Of a DNA stretch of 64,000 nucleotides, positions 44,326-52,412 are shown in pieces. The stretch is from NCBI GenBank assembly GCA_040223615.1, contig JAVKFY010000081.1, forward strand, positions 85,566-149,565, given 5' to 3'. A program made the position numbers and the translations under genes. Each line of letters starts with the position of its first letter. Position 1 is the first letter of the stretch. The DNA is from JAVKFY01 sp040223615. Lineage in GTDB: Bacteria > Pseudomonadota > Alphaproteobacteria > GCA-2731375. Below the pieces are notes generated by a model. That model did not search any database. It saw nothing but the letters and a program-made list of their open reading frames with translations, and had not been told where the DNA came from.

Positions 44326-45954
44326 CTAGGCGGTGGCGCGCGCCGGTGCCGGCTCGGCGCGGGCCATGGCGATGTCGATGGCATGTCGTATCGCCGCGAC
44401 GTCGACGTGGTCCCAGCGCGCCGCGACGTGCTGGTCCGGCCGTATGAGATAGAAGCTGCCGGGCTTGGCGGCGAAGGCGCGCGCGATGGCGCCGCTTGGG
44501 TCGTGTAGATCCTTCCCGACCACGATCACGTTCAGGGTCGGTTCGTCCAGGCCCTCAGGTGCGTCGCCGCCGAAATAGAGCCCGTCGAATTGCAACCCGC
44601 GCCCCAGCACCTGCAGCAAAAAGTCCGTGTCGTTGCCGGGCGTCGGCAGGTTGGGGCAGGGGGCGCCGGGTACCACGCCGCCGTCAAAGCCTGCATCAGG
44701 GCCGTTCAACGGTGACTGTGAATGAATTGTCGCGGTCGACAGTCGGCCGGAATTGATCAGCGCGCGCGCGAAGCCGTGCTTGTGCGCCAGCCCCAAAACG
44801 GCCTCGCGCATCACCCGGCGTGCTTCGGTCTTGGCGGTCATGAAGTCGGTGGTGCGGCTGGTGGTGCGGATATTCTCGTCGGCTGCGAAGCCGCGCTCGT
44901 CGTGGTAGCTCTCCAGCAGCGCTTCCGGCGCTTGCCCATCGAGCACGAAGGCCAGCTTCCAGGCCAGGTTCTCCGCATCCTGCACGCCGCTATTGCCGCC
45001 GCGCGCGCCGAATGGCGAGACCTGGTGCGCGGCATCGCCGGCGAACAGCACCCGGCCGTGGCGAAGTCGCGCCAGCCGCCGGCACTGAAAGGTGTAGACC
45101 GACAGCCAGGTCACATCGACCGGCACGCCCAGCATCCTCTCGATGCGCGGCACCGCGTTCTCCGGTTTGACCTCCTCGGCCGGGTCGACGCCGTCCCAGC
45201 CGAGCTGGAAGTCGACCCGCCACATGCCCGCGCCCTGGCGGTGGCACAGCGCGGTCTCGCCCTGGTGAAAGTCGGGCAGGAACCAGAAGCGCCGCGCGGT
45301 GGCCGGCAGCGGCACCTTGGTGTCGACGTCGGCGATCAGGAAATGGTCCTCGAACACGCGGCCGGCGAAGTCCAAACCCATGGCCCGGCGCACGGTCGAG
45401 CGCGCGCCGTCGCACGCCGCCAGGTACTGGCCCTGGATGTCGTAGGCACCCGCCGGGGTTTCGACGCGGACGACAACGCGGTCGCCGTGCTGCGTCACGC
45501 CGACGGCCTTGTTCTGGAAACGCAGGTCGATCAGGTCGGGAAGCTTGTGCACCGCGTCGACCAGATATTCCTCGGCGAAGTACTGCTGCAAGTTGACGAA
45601 GGCCGGATACTGCGCGTCGCGATCGCGTTGCAGGTCGAACTGGAAGACTTGCTCGGCGCCGTGGAACAGCCGGCCCTCGCTCCAGGTGAAGCCTTTGTCG
45701 ACGACCTGCTTTGCCACGCCGAGGCGGTCGAAAATCTCCAGCGTGCGCTGCGCCCAGCACAGCGCCCGGCTGCCGTCCGAGAGTGTCTCGTTGGCTTCCA
45801 GGAGGACCGAGCGCACGCCGCGCTGCGCCAGGTCAAGCGCCAGCGTCAGCCCGACCGGTCCGGCCCCGGCGATCAGCACCGGATGCAGCGTCGCATCGCC
45901 GTCGAGCTCTGGCGGCCGTTGGAACGGATAGACCGGATAGGTATATGCCGGCAC
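44326..45954 (-). CDS. FAD-dependent aromatic hydroxylase (MhpA-like)
   Basis: 542 aa. VLIAGAGPVGLTLALDLAQRG (26-46) binds FAD; ACDGARSTVRRAMG (about 177-190) is the DG motif; FAGDAAHQVSPFGARGGNSGVQDAENLAWKL (about 302-332) is the second FAD motif. It is close to 3-(3-hydroxyphenyl)propionate hydroxylases and related ring hydroxylases. It lies in the minus-strand run after paaK (57-bp gap) and before DUF2783. It likely hydroxylates the aromatic substrate or its CoA-derived product; the substrate is not identified. Confidence 0.9.
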   Translation of the reverse strand: MPAYTYPVYPFQRPPELDGDATLHPVLIAGAGPVGLTLALDLAQRGVRSVLLEANETLSDGSRALCWAQRTLEIFDRLGVAKQVVDKGFTWSEGRLFHGAEQVFQFDLQRDRDAQYPAFVNLQQYFAEEYLVDAVHKLPDLIDLRFQNKAVGVTQHGDRVVVRVETPAGAYDIQGQYLAACDGARSTVRRAMGLDFAGRVFEDHFLIADVDTKVPLPATARRFWFLPDFHQGETALCHRQGAGMWRVDFQLGWDGVDPAEEVKPENAVPRIERMLGVPVDVTWLSVYTFQCRRLARLRHGRVLFAGDAAHQVSPFGARGGNSGVQDAENLAWKLAFVLDGQAPEALLESYHDERGFAADENIRTTSRTTDFMTAKTEARRVMREAVLGLAHKHGFARALINSGRLSTATIHSQSPLNGPDAGFDGGVVPGAPCPNLPTPGNDTDFLLQVLGRGLQFDGLYFGGDAPEGLDEPTLNVIVVGKDLHDPSGAIARAFAAKPGSFYLIRPDQHVAARWDHVDVAAIRHAIDIAMARAEPAPARATA

Positions 45955-46011
45955 GTCTGCCTCCCTGGCGCAGATGAAAGGCTAGCATCGAGTCGGGTGC
46001 AGGCGAACCAA

Positions 46012-47331
46012 TCAGTCCTTGGCGCGCCGATCCACGATCCGCACCGCCTTGCCCATCGAGCGGGCGATCTGGCCGGGGTCGACCACGCGTACGGTGGCGC
46101 TGACGCCGACCATGCCCTTGACCCGGCCGGCAATCGCCCTGGCGGCGTCGGTGCGGGCGGCCGCGTCGCTGCCGGCGAAGGCGGGGGCGCACTCGACCAC
46201 GATGTCGAGCTCGTCCAGCGCCTTCTCGCGGCGGATTTCGAGCTGGTAGTGCGGCGCGACGCGCTCGTCCTCCAGGATGATCGCCTCGATCTGGGTCGGG
46301 AACACGTTGACGCCGCGGATGATCAGCATGTCGTCGCTGCGCCCGGTGATCCGCTCCATCCGGCGCATCGACCGCGCGGTCGGCGCCAGCAGCCGGGTCA
46401 GGTCGCGGCTGCGGTAGCGAATGACGGGCAGCGCCTGCTTGGTCAGGCTGGTCCAGACCAGCTCGCCGCGCTCGCCATCGGGCAGCACGGCGCCGGTCTC
46501 CGGATCGATGACCTCGGGATAGAAGTGATCCTCCCAGATCGTCAGTCCGTCCTTGGTCTCGATACATTCGTTGGCCACGCCGGGGCCCATCACCTCCGAC
46601 AGGCCGTAGATGTCGACCGCGTGCATGTCGAAGCGCTGCTCGATCTCCGCCCGCATCGCCTCGGTCCAGGGCTCGGCGCCGAAGATGCCGATCTCGATCG
46701 GACAGTCGCGCGGGTCGATGCCGAGCCGTTCGTACTCGTCGGCGATCGCCAGCAGGTAGGACGGCGTCACCATGATGATGTTGGGCCGGAAGTCCTGGAT
46801 CAGCTGTACCTGCTTCTCGGTCTGACCGCCCGACATCGGGATCGTGGTGCAGCCCAGCCGCTCCGAGCCGTAGTGCGCACCCAGCCCGCCGGTGAACAGG
46901 CCATAGCCGTAGGCGACGTGCACCATGTCGCCGGGCCGTCCGCCGGCGGCGCGGATCGAGCGCGCCATGCAGTCCGCCCAGACGTCGATATCGTCCCTGG
47001 TGTAGCCGACCACCGTGGGCTTGCCGGTGGTTCCGGACGAGGCGTGCACGCGCACCACCTGTTCGCGCGGCACCGCGAACAGACCGAAGGGATAGTGGTC
47101 GCGCAGGTCCGACTTGGTCAGGAACGGAAACTTGCCGAGGTCCGACAGGTCCTTCAGATCGTCCGGCGCTACGCCGGCGGCGTCGAAACGCTGCTTGTAC
47201 AACGCGACATTGTCGTAGGCGTGGCGCAGCGACCAGCGCAGGCGTTGTAGTTGCAATGCCGCCAGCTCGTCGCGGCTGGCGGTTTCGATCGGGTCCAGCT
47301 CGGCTGCGGCGGGCGGGTCTGTTCGGCTCAT
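46012..47331 (-). CDS. paaK: Phenylacetate-CoA ligase family enzyme
   Basis: 439 aa, the standard PaaK length. VHASSGTTGKPTVVGYT (phosphate loop), YGLFTGGLGAHYGSERLG, DIYGLSEVMGPGVA and the C-terminal TGRSDDMLIIRGVNVFPTQIE are diagnostic. It activates an aryl-carboxylic acid with ATP and CoA. The ATG overlaps the paaI stop (ATGA at 47328-47331). Members also act on benzoate-, anthranilate- or hydroxybenzoate-type acids; without the paaABCDE oxygenase genes, classical phenylacetate breakdown is not shown here. Confidence 0.9.
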   Translation of the reverse strand: MSRTDPPAAAELDPIETASRDELAALQLQRLRWSLRHAYDNVALYKQRFDAAGVAPDDLKDLSDLGKFPFLTKSDLRDHYPFGLFAVPREQVVRVHASSGTTGKPTVVGYTRDDIDVWADCMARSIRAAGGRPGDMVHVAYGYGLFTGGLGAHYGSERLGCTTIPMSGGQTEKQVQLIQDFRPNIIMVTPSYLLAIADEYERLGIDPRDCPIEIGIFGAEPWTEAMRAEIEQRFDMHAVDIYGLSEVMGPGVANECIETKDGLTIWEDHFYPEVIDPETGAVLPDGERGELVWTSLTKQALPVIRYRSRDLTRLLAPTARSMRRMERITGRSDDMLIIRGVNVFPTQIEAIILEDERVAPHYQLEIRREKALDELDIVVECAPAFAGSDAAARTDAARAIAGRVKGMVGVSATVRVVDPGQIARSMGKAVRIVDRRAKD

Positions 47332-47768
47332 TCGATCACCGGTGAAGCTTCGTCGACCTTGTCGTTCATGCGGATGGTCTGGCCGCGAAACAACGCGACC
47401 TGCGCGCCGTCGGGATTGGTCACGCGCACGTCGTAGATGCCGGCGCGCCCGGCGCGCGACTGTTCCACCGCTTCCGCCGTCAGACGTTCGCCGAGACGGG
47501 TCGGCGCCAGGAAGTTGATCGTCGCGTATTGCGCCAGGGCCACGCGGTTGTACGAGTTGGAGGCATAGGCCATCGCGGTGTCGGCCAGCGCGAAGGTCAG
47601 CCCGCCATGTCCGACCGCGTGCCCGTTGACCATGTCGTCGGCCACCGTCATCGACAGCCGGGCATAGCCGGGGCGGACCTCGTCGACCGAGATGCCGAGC
47701 CGCTGCGCCGCATAGTCGCGCTCGTACATCGCGACGCCGGCGGCGGCGGCAATGGCCGTGTCGTCCAT
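47328..47768 (-). CDS. paaI: PaaI-type hotdog thioesterase
   Basis: 146 aa. The hotdog motif reads VNGHAVGHGGLTFALADTAMAYASNS, matching PaaI (N-G-H/HGG and the catalytic D in ALADTA). It hydrolyses aryl-CoA thioesters, often as a safety valve releasing trapped CoA. Placed 2 bp after the RraA-like gene and overlapping paaK by 4 bp, so translation of the three is coupled. The ATG at 47768 is the family start. Confidence 0.9.
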   Translation of the reverse strand: MDDTAIAAAAGVAMYERDYAAQRLGISVDEVRPGYARLSMTVADDMVNGHAVGHGGLTFALADTAMAYASNSYNRVALAQYATINFLAPTRLGERLTAEAVEQSRAGRAGIYDVRVTNPDGAQVALFRGQTIRMNDKVDEASPVIE

Positions 47769-47770
47769 GG

Positions 47771-48469
47771 CTAGTGGATCTCGTCCGCGTCGGCCATGGC
47801 CTGGGCCAGCTTGTCGATGCCGAAATCCGGCGCGCGCGCCGCATCCAGTATCTTCGCCTCGCGCCGGGTCAGCAGGTCGATTGCCTTGATCACGTCGTCG
47901 ACCAGCTTCACGTCGAAGGCGACCGCGCCGTGCAGGTCGGCATGGATCAGGTCGCCGGGAGAGACTTGCATACCGTGGATGTTGACGGTGGTGCCGATCT
48001 CCTCGACATGGACAAAGGCATGGCTCGGGCCGACCACGCCGGCGCAGATCTGGAAGCCATCGGCGAGCACGTCCAGGTCGCGCATCGAGCCGTTGGTGAC
48101 ACAGCCCAGACAACCCAGGCCCTTGTGGATCGCGGAGTTCACCTCACCCCAGTGCGCGCCGTAGCCGGGGATGTCGTCGATGTCCTGGATCACCGCGATG
48201 GTCGGCTGCGGACCCTCGGTGAACATCCGGTAGTACTCCAGCCGGTGCTCGCGGGCTTGCTTCGCCGGGCGCCGGCCCGGCCGCATGGAGGAAATCGTGG
48301 CGGTCCGCGCGAAGCCGACGATCGGCGGCAGTTGCGGGCGGGCGCAGACCAGCGGCCTTACCGTGTAGCCGTAGCCGCGGCGTTCCGGCGCCGCGATTTC
48401 CAGCGCGTTGCAGATGGTTGGCGTATCGAACTTGCGCAGTTCGGCGAACGCGGCCTCGTAGTCGCTCAC
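47771..48469 (-). CDS. RraA-like protein (possible HMG/CHA-type aldolase)
   Basis: 232 aa. The RraA fold motifs are RYGYTVRPLVC-like at the start, GEVNSAIHKGLGCLGCVTNGSMRDLD (metal and substrate site G-x-M-R-D) and HVEEIGTTVNIHGMQVSPGDLIHADLHG. Related proteins are RNase E inhibitors or divalent-metal aldolases acting on 4-hydroxy-4-methyl/carboxy-2-oxoglutarate in aromatic ring-cleavage pathways. Its location at the head of a paaI-paaK-monooxygenase operon favours the enzymatic role, but this is inferred. Confidence 0.85.
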   Translation of the reverse strand: MSDYEAAFAELRKFDTPTICNALEIAAPERRGYGYTVRPLVCARPQLPPIVGFARTATISSMRPGRRPAKQAREHRLEYYRMFTEGPQPTIAVIQDIDDIPGYGAHWGEVNSAIHKGLGCLGCVTNGSMRDLDVLADGFQICAGVVGPSHAFVHVEEIGTTVNIHGMQVSPGDLIHADLHGAVAFDVKLVDDVIKAIDLLTRREAKILDAARAPDFGIDKLAQAMADADEIH

Positions 48470-48516
48470 CCCTGATCCTCCCGTGGCGCGCCGCCGTTGG
48501 CGCGGGCCGGCAGGAT

Positions 48517-48559
48517 GCGGCGAACGCCGCCGGGGCGCAAGCGCCCGGCGGCGTTCCGC
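48517..48559. other. Strong hairpin between diguanylate cyclase and rraA genes
   Basis: AACGCCGCCGGGGCGC (48523-48538) pairs with GCGCCCGGCGGCGTT (48541-48555) with one bulged base, extended by GCGG/CCGC. It sits 16 bp after the diguanylate cyclase stop. There is no clear T-tract, so it may be a weak terminator or a stabilising structure. Confidence 0.45.
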
Positions 48560-48574
48560 GGGGTTGGTGGCGGG

Positions 48575-49636
48575 TCAGCTGGCGGCGGCGACCGGTTGGT
48601 CGATGTCGTTTTCGCTGGCGGTCTGGTTGCGGCCGCTGCGCTTGGCGACGTAGAGCGCGGCGTCGGAGCGCTCCACCAGTGCCTGGTCGCTCTCGCCGGG
48701 CATGAACTGGGCAACGCCGAGCGACAGCGTGATGCCGCCCAGGTCCTCGTCGGTGCGCCGGCGTACGATGCGCTTGGAGGCGACGTTCTTGCGGATCTGC
48801 TCGGCGACGATCATCGCCGCCTCCAGCGGTGTCGACGGCAGAATCACGGCGAACTCCTCGCCGCCGTAGCGCGCCGCCGTGTCGCGACCCTTGATGCAAT
48901 CGGTGAGGCAGCGCGCCACCAGCCGCAGCACCTGGTCGCCGAGCTGGTGGCCGTGCTTGTCGTTGAACTGCTTGAAATTGTCGATGTCCATGAAGATCAG
49001 GCTGAGCGGTGTTGCCTGAACCATCGCCTCGCTGATCGCTTCGCGCATCTGCATGTCGAAGAACTTGCGATTTGCGATTCCGGTCAGCCCGTCGGTCATT
49101 GCCTCCCGGCGAACCTCTTCCAGGTGCGCGCGCAGCGAGTTGACCTCCTGCGACGAGGTCGCCAGTTCCTTTTGCAGCCGGCGGTTCTGGGTCAGCGTCT
49201 TCTGCGTTTCGCCGGCCAGCACGTCGATCAACTGACGCAGTTGCTGCGGATCGCCCGCCGCGCGTTCCAGGTTCCCGGAGGCTTCGCTCAACGTGTCGCC
49301 GAAGCGCTCGTTGTCGCTGCCGGCATTGTCCAGCACCTGCATGATCTGGCCGAGCGTGCCTTCCAGCTTCAGGCTGGTCTCCAGCACGGTTTCACCGGTG
49401 GCGCCGCCCATCTTCAGGTGCTGCTCGCAAAGCTCGTCGCATATGTCGCTGGTGATCGCGTTGCCGTTCGCGCTCAGCGCTTCCACCGCCTTGCGCAGCG
49501 CCGGCATGCGGCCGTTGTGGTAGTTGTACCAGAGGTGGAAATAGGCCGGCGACGCCGGCAGTTCGTGTTCCTTCAAAGCCAACAACGCGGCAGTCGCGTA
49601 CTTGTGCGACAGGTGGAAGTCTTCCCCGTACTTCAC
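48575..49636 (-). CDS. Diguanylate cyclase (GGDEF)
   Basis: 353 aa. An N-terminal helical domain (about 1-110, HLSHKYATAALLALKEHELPASPAYFHLWYNYHNG) of unknown sensing role is followed by a coiled linker (150-190) and a GGDEF domain with MDIDNFKQFNDKHGHQLGDQVL and the active-site GGEEF in ARYGGEEFAVIL. The product-inhibition RxxD position reads KGRD, so feedback may be weakened. It is soluble, with no TM helix. GTG at 49636 has GGGAG six bases upstream; frames further up lack a comparable site. It lies between livF and the catabolic genes on the same strand, 139 bp after livF. Confidence 0.9.
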   Translation of the reverse strand: MKYGEDFHLSHKYATAALLALKEHELPASPAYFHLWYNYHNGRMPALRKAVEALSANGNAITSDICDELCEQHLKMGGATGETVLETSLKLEGTLGQIMQVLDNAGSDNERFGDTLSEASGNLERAAGDPQQLRQLIDVLAGETQKTLTQNRRLQKELATSSQEVNSLRAHLEEVRREAMTDGLTGIANRKFFDMQMREAISEAMVQATPLSLIFMDIDNFKQFNDKHGHQLGDQVLRLVARCLTDCIKGRDTAARYGGEEFAVILPSTPLEAAMIVAEQIRKNVASKRIVRRRTDEDLGGITLSLGVAQFMPGESDQALVERSDAALYVAKRSGRNQTASENDIDQPVAAAS

Positions 49637-49775
49637 ATCCGTCTCCCAGACACCATGAATAGTGGATCCTGCCTGGACCCTAGGTCGCGAAGCGCTCCCC
49701 CAAGCAATAACTAATCTTCTGTCAAGACCTGCTAAGAAACCGTAAAGCGGCGGCGGAATAAGCCGGTACCGCCGG

Positions 49776-50480
49776 CTACACGCCGAGGTAGCGGTGCTGC
49801 AGGTCGCTATCGGCCGCCAACGCCTCACTGGTGCCGGACCAGGCGACGCGGCCTTTCTCGACGATGTAGTGCCGGTCGCCGAGCCTGGTCAGGGCGGCGA
49901 CGTTCTTGTCGATCACCAGGATCGACTGGCCGGCGGCCTTCAGGCCCGCCAGGCAGGTCCAGATCTCCTGCCGGATCAGCGGCGCCAGACCCTCCGTCGC
50001 CTCGTCCAGGATCAACAGCCGCGGGTTGGTCATCAGTGCCCGGCCGACCGCCAGCATCTGCTGCTCGCCGCCGGAAAGCTGGTTGCCCATCGCGTTCTGG
50101 CGTTCGGCCAGCGACGGGAACAGCGCGAAAATGCGCGCCGCGGTCCACGGCTCCGCATTGCCGGCGCGGTTGCCGGCGGTCGCCAGCAGGTTCTCGCGCA
50201 CCGTCAGGTTGGGGAATATCTGCCGCCCTTCCGGCACCAGGCCGAGGCCGAGCTGCGCCACCCGGTAGGCCGCCATGCCGGCGATGTCGCGGCCATCGAA
50301 GCGGATGCTGCCGGCCCGCGGCGCCATCAGGCCCATGATCGAGCGCACCGTGGTGGTCTTGCCCATGCCGTTGCGGCCCATCAGCGTCACCGCTTCGCCG
50401 GCATCGACGGCCAACGACATGCCGAACAGCGCCTGGCTGCTGCCGTAGAAGCTCTCGATACCGTCGATTTCGAGCAGCAT
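49776..50480 (-). CDS. livF: Branched-chain-type ABC transporter ATPase
   Basis: 234 aa. Walker A GRNGMGKTT, signature LSGGEQQMLAVGRAL and Walker B LLILDEATEGLAP place it in the LivF group. It pairs with LivG to energise uptake. Its ATG overlaps the livG stop by one base. Adjacency to an aryl-CoA operon suggests the substrate could be an aromatic or related acid rather than leucine; this is an inference. Confidence 0.93.
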   Translation of the reverse strand: MLLEIDGIESFYGSSQALFGMSLAVDAGEAVTLMGRNGMGKTTTVRSIMGLMAPRAGSIRFDGRDIAGMAAYRVAQLGLGLVPEGRQIFPNLTVRENLLATAGNRAGNAEPWTAARIFALFPSLAERQNAMGNQLSGGEQQMLAVGRALMTNPRLLILDEATEGLAPLIRQEIWTCLAGLKAAGQSILVIDKNVAALTRLGDRHYIVEKGRVAWSGTSEALAADSDLQHRYLGV

Positions 50481-51253
50481 CAGGCCGCCCCCGCGCCGGG
50501 TTGCGCCTGCGCATCGCCGAGATAGGCCTGACGCACCGCCGCGTCCTCGCGGATCGCCTCCGGTGTTCCCGTCGCGATGGCGCGGCCATAGACCAGTACG
50601 GTAATTCGGTCGGCCAGCGCGAACACCGCGTCCATGTCGTGCTCGATCAACAGGATCGAGTGCCGCCGCTTCAGGCCCTGCAGCAGTTCGACCATGCGGG
50701 CGCTCTCCTCGCTGCCCATGCCGGCCATCGGCTCGTCGAGCAGCAGCAGGGTCGGTCCGGTGGCCAGCGCCATGGCGATTTCAAGCTGGCGCTGTTCGCC
50801 GTGGCTCAGCGCGGCGGCCGGAATGCCGGCGCGCGCCAGCAGCCCGACCTGCGCCAGCGCGTCGCGGGCCGGCTCGCGCAGACGCGCGTCCTTGCGGGCG
50901 TTGGCCCAAAAGCGGAAGGAGTGGCCGGCATGGGCCTGCACCGCCAGGGCTACGTTGTCTTCCGCGGTCGCCTCCAGGAACACCGAGGTGATCTGGAACG
51001 ACCGCGCCAGGCCGAGGTGCGACCGTGGCGCTGGCCCGAGGCGGGTGATGTCGCGCCCCCGGAAGCTGATCGTGCCGCTGTCGGGGCGCAGGTTGCCGGC
51101 GAGCTGCGCGATCAGCGTGGTTTTCCCGGCGCCGTTCGGCCCGATCACCGCGTGCAGTTCGCCCTCGCCCAGGTCCAGCGACAGATCGTCGGTAGCCACC
51201 AGACCGCCATAGCGCTTCACCAGCGCCTCGACGCGAAGAATGGGCTCAGCCAT
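50480..51253 (-). CDS. livG: Branched-chain-type ABC transporter ATPase
   Basis: 257 aa. Walker A GPNGAGKTTLIAQLAG, signature LSHGEQRQLEIAMALA and Walker B LLLLDEPMAGMG; the extended C-terminal tail (REDAAVRQAYLGDAQ) is typical of LivG. It forms the heterodimeric motor with LivF. The start overlaps the livM stop by 8 bp, and the stop overlaps the livF start by 1 bp, so the three are coupled. Confidence 0.93.
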   Translation of the reverse strand: MAEPILRVEALVKRYGGLVATDDLSLDLGEGELHAVIGPNGAGKTTLIAQLAGNLRPDSGTISFRGRDITRLGPAPRSHLGLARSFQITSVFLEATAEDNVALAVQAHAGHSFRFWANARKDARLREPARDALAQVGLLARAGIPAAALSHGEQRQLEIAMALATGPTLLLLDEPMAGMGSEESARMVELLQGLKRRHSILLIEHDMDAVFALADRITVLVYGRAIATGTPEAIREDAAVRQAYLGDAQAQPGAGAA

Positions 51254-52220
51254 GACGCCCAGCCAATCGGCCCGCGAGCCGCCCAGCGATGCCGTAGATG
51301 CCGCCGCGCCCGAACAGCACGATCAGGATCAGGATCGGCCCGAACACGATGCCCCAGAAGTCGCCGTAGCCGGGCGCGACGACCTCTATGGCGTTCGGCA
51401 GGTATTCCTCCAGCAGCAGGAAGGCGGTGGCGCCCAGGATCGGGCCGAGCAGGGTGGCCATGCCGCCCAGCACCACCATGACGATGAGCTCGCCGGAGCG
51501 CGTCCAGTGCATGTAGTCGGGGCTGGCATACTCGTTCCAGTTGGCGAACAGCGCCCCGGCAATGCCGCAGATCACCCCGGCGATGACGAAGCAGGCCAGA
51601 CGGTAGAGATAGGTCTGATAGCCGATCGCCTGCATCCGCGCCGCGTTCGAGCGCGTCCCGCGCACCACCAGTCCGAAGCGCGAGTCGACCAGCCGCCGGC
51701 AGATTACGAACGCCGCGACCAGCACCGCGAACACCAGGTAGTAGAACTGGTCGCTGTCGTACAGGTTCAGTCCGAGGCCAAAGTCGGAGCGCACCGACGG
51801 CAGTCCGTCATCGCCGCCATAGGCCTCCAGGCTGACGCCCAGGAAGAACAGCATCTGCGCGAAGGCCAGCGTGATCATGATGAAATAGACGCCGGCGGTG
51901 CGCAGGCAGATGGCGCCGATCAGCGCCGCGACTCCGGCGCTGACGGCGATCGCCGTGGCGAACTGAATCCAGCCATTCTCCACCCCATGATAGGCCAGGA
52001 TACCGACGCAATAGGCGCCGACGCCGACATAGGCGGCGTGTCCGAAGCTGACCATGCCGCCGAAGCCGAGGATCAGGTCCAGGCTGAGCGCGGCGATGGC
52101 GAAGATCATGATCCGGCTCGCCATGTCGACGTAGAACGGCTGGTCGAGCCAGCTCATGATCGGCGGTATCGCGGCGAAGCAAGCCAGCACCAGGATCTCG
52201 ATGACGACGCGCCGGCTCAT
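51246..52220 (-). CDS. livM: Branched-chain-type ABC transporter permease
   Basis: 324 aa, about nine TM helices. The block LILGFGGMVSFGHAAYVGVGAY with the adjacent GQLSLGH-like consensus of LivM permeases is clear, and VRGTRSNAARMQAIGYQTYLYRLACFVIAGVICGIAGALFA is the ATPase-contact loop. The start MSRRVVIEI at 52220 overlaps the stop of the last of three mini-ORFs by ATGA, which links its translation to them and through them to livH. Confidence 0.93.
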   Translation of the reverse strand: MSRRVVIEILVLACFAAIPPIMSWLDQPFYVDMASRIMIFAIAALSLDLILGFGGMVSFGHAAYVGVGAYCVGILAYHGVENGWIQFATAIAVSAGVAALIGAICLRTAGVYFIMITLAFAQMLFFLGVSLEAYGGDDGLPSVRSDFGLGLNLYDSDQFYYLVFAVLVAAFVICRRLVDSRFGLVVRGTRSNAARMQAIGYQTYLYRLACFVIAGVICGIAGALFANWNEYASPDYMHWTRSGELIVMVVLGGMATLLGPILGATAFLLLEEYLPNAIEVVAPGYGDFWGIVFGPILILIVLFGRGGIYGIAGRLAGRLAGRHG

Positions 52221-52279
52221 CGCCGTGCCCAGCAGGACACGGCCTGCCTAGAGTTGTGAGCGTGCAGTTGCGCGCTCAC
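52217..52279 (-). CDS. Mini-ORF C, third repeat, coupled to livM
   Basis: 20 codons, MSAQLHAHNSRQ to VSCWARR, read from GTG. It differs from mini-ORF B at only two residues. Its stop overlaps the livM ATG (ATGA, 52220-52217). The start codon lies in the stem GTGAGCG/CGCTCAC. Evidence for translation is only the conserved frame and overlaps. Confidence 0.45.
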   Translation of the reverse strand: MSAQLHAHNSRQAVSCWARR

Positions 52280-52338
52280 GGCCGTGCCCAACAGGACACG
52301 GCCTGCCTTGAGTTATGAGCGTGCTGTTGCGCGCTCAT
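52276..52338 (-). CDS. Mini-ORF B, second repeat
   Basis: 20 codons, MSAQQHAHNSRQ to VSCWARP. It starts in an ATGA overlap with mini-ORF A and ends in a GTGA overlap with mini-ORF C. The start codon lies in the stem ATGAGCG/CGCTCAT. No Shine-Dalgarno sequence precedes it, so it would depend on reinitiation by ribosomes finishing mini-ORF A. Confidence 0.45.
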   Translation of the reverse strand: MSAQQHAHNSRQAVSCWARP

Positions 52339-52412
52339 GGCCGTGCCCAGCAGGCTCGACGCAATGCGTCGAGGGCCCGCTCTTTAATGTGAATGTGCTG
52401 TTGCGCGCTCAT
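52335..52412 (-). CDS. Mini-ORF A, coupled to livH
   Basis: 25 codons starting MSAQQHIHIKE and ending RRACWARP. Its ATG overlaps the livH stop (ATGA, 52412-52409) and its own TGA overlaps the start of mini-ORF B. The middle contains an 8-bp palindrome (CTCGACGC/GCGTCGAG). Whether it is translated into a stable peptide is unknown; a coupling function is suggested by arrangement. Confidence 0.45.
   Translation of the reverse strand: MSAQQHIHIKERALDALRRACWARP

Larger units (their letters stand above)
52217..52412 (-). repeat. Tandem repeat array between livH and livM
   Basis: Two 59-bp units (52338-52280 and 52279-52221) repeat almost exactly, and a related 74-bp unit (52412-52339) carries a 15-bp longer, diverged middle. 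Each full unit has two hairpins with 7-bp stems (6 bp in the last one) and 10-base loops, and each starts with ATGAGCGCGCAAC or GTGAGCGCGCAAC. The unit length places each start codon over the stop of the preceding reading frame. Confidence 0.93.

Noticed and set aside
49697..49725. TTGACA upstream of the diguanylate cyclase gene as a sigma-70 promoter
   Set aside because: Perfect -35 but the bases at the -10 distance are G-rich (TGGGGG); not reported as a promoter.
52213..52412. CRISPR array
   Set aside because: Units are contiguous tandem repeats without unique spacers and lie between two co-transcribed genes.
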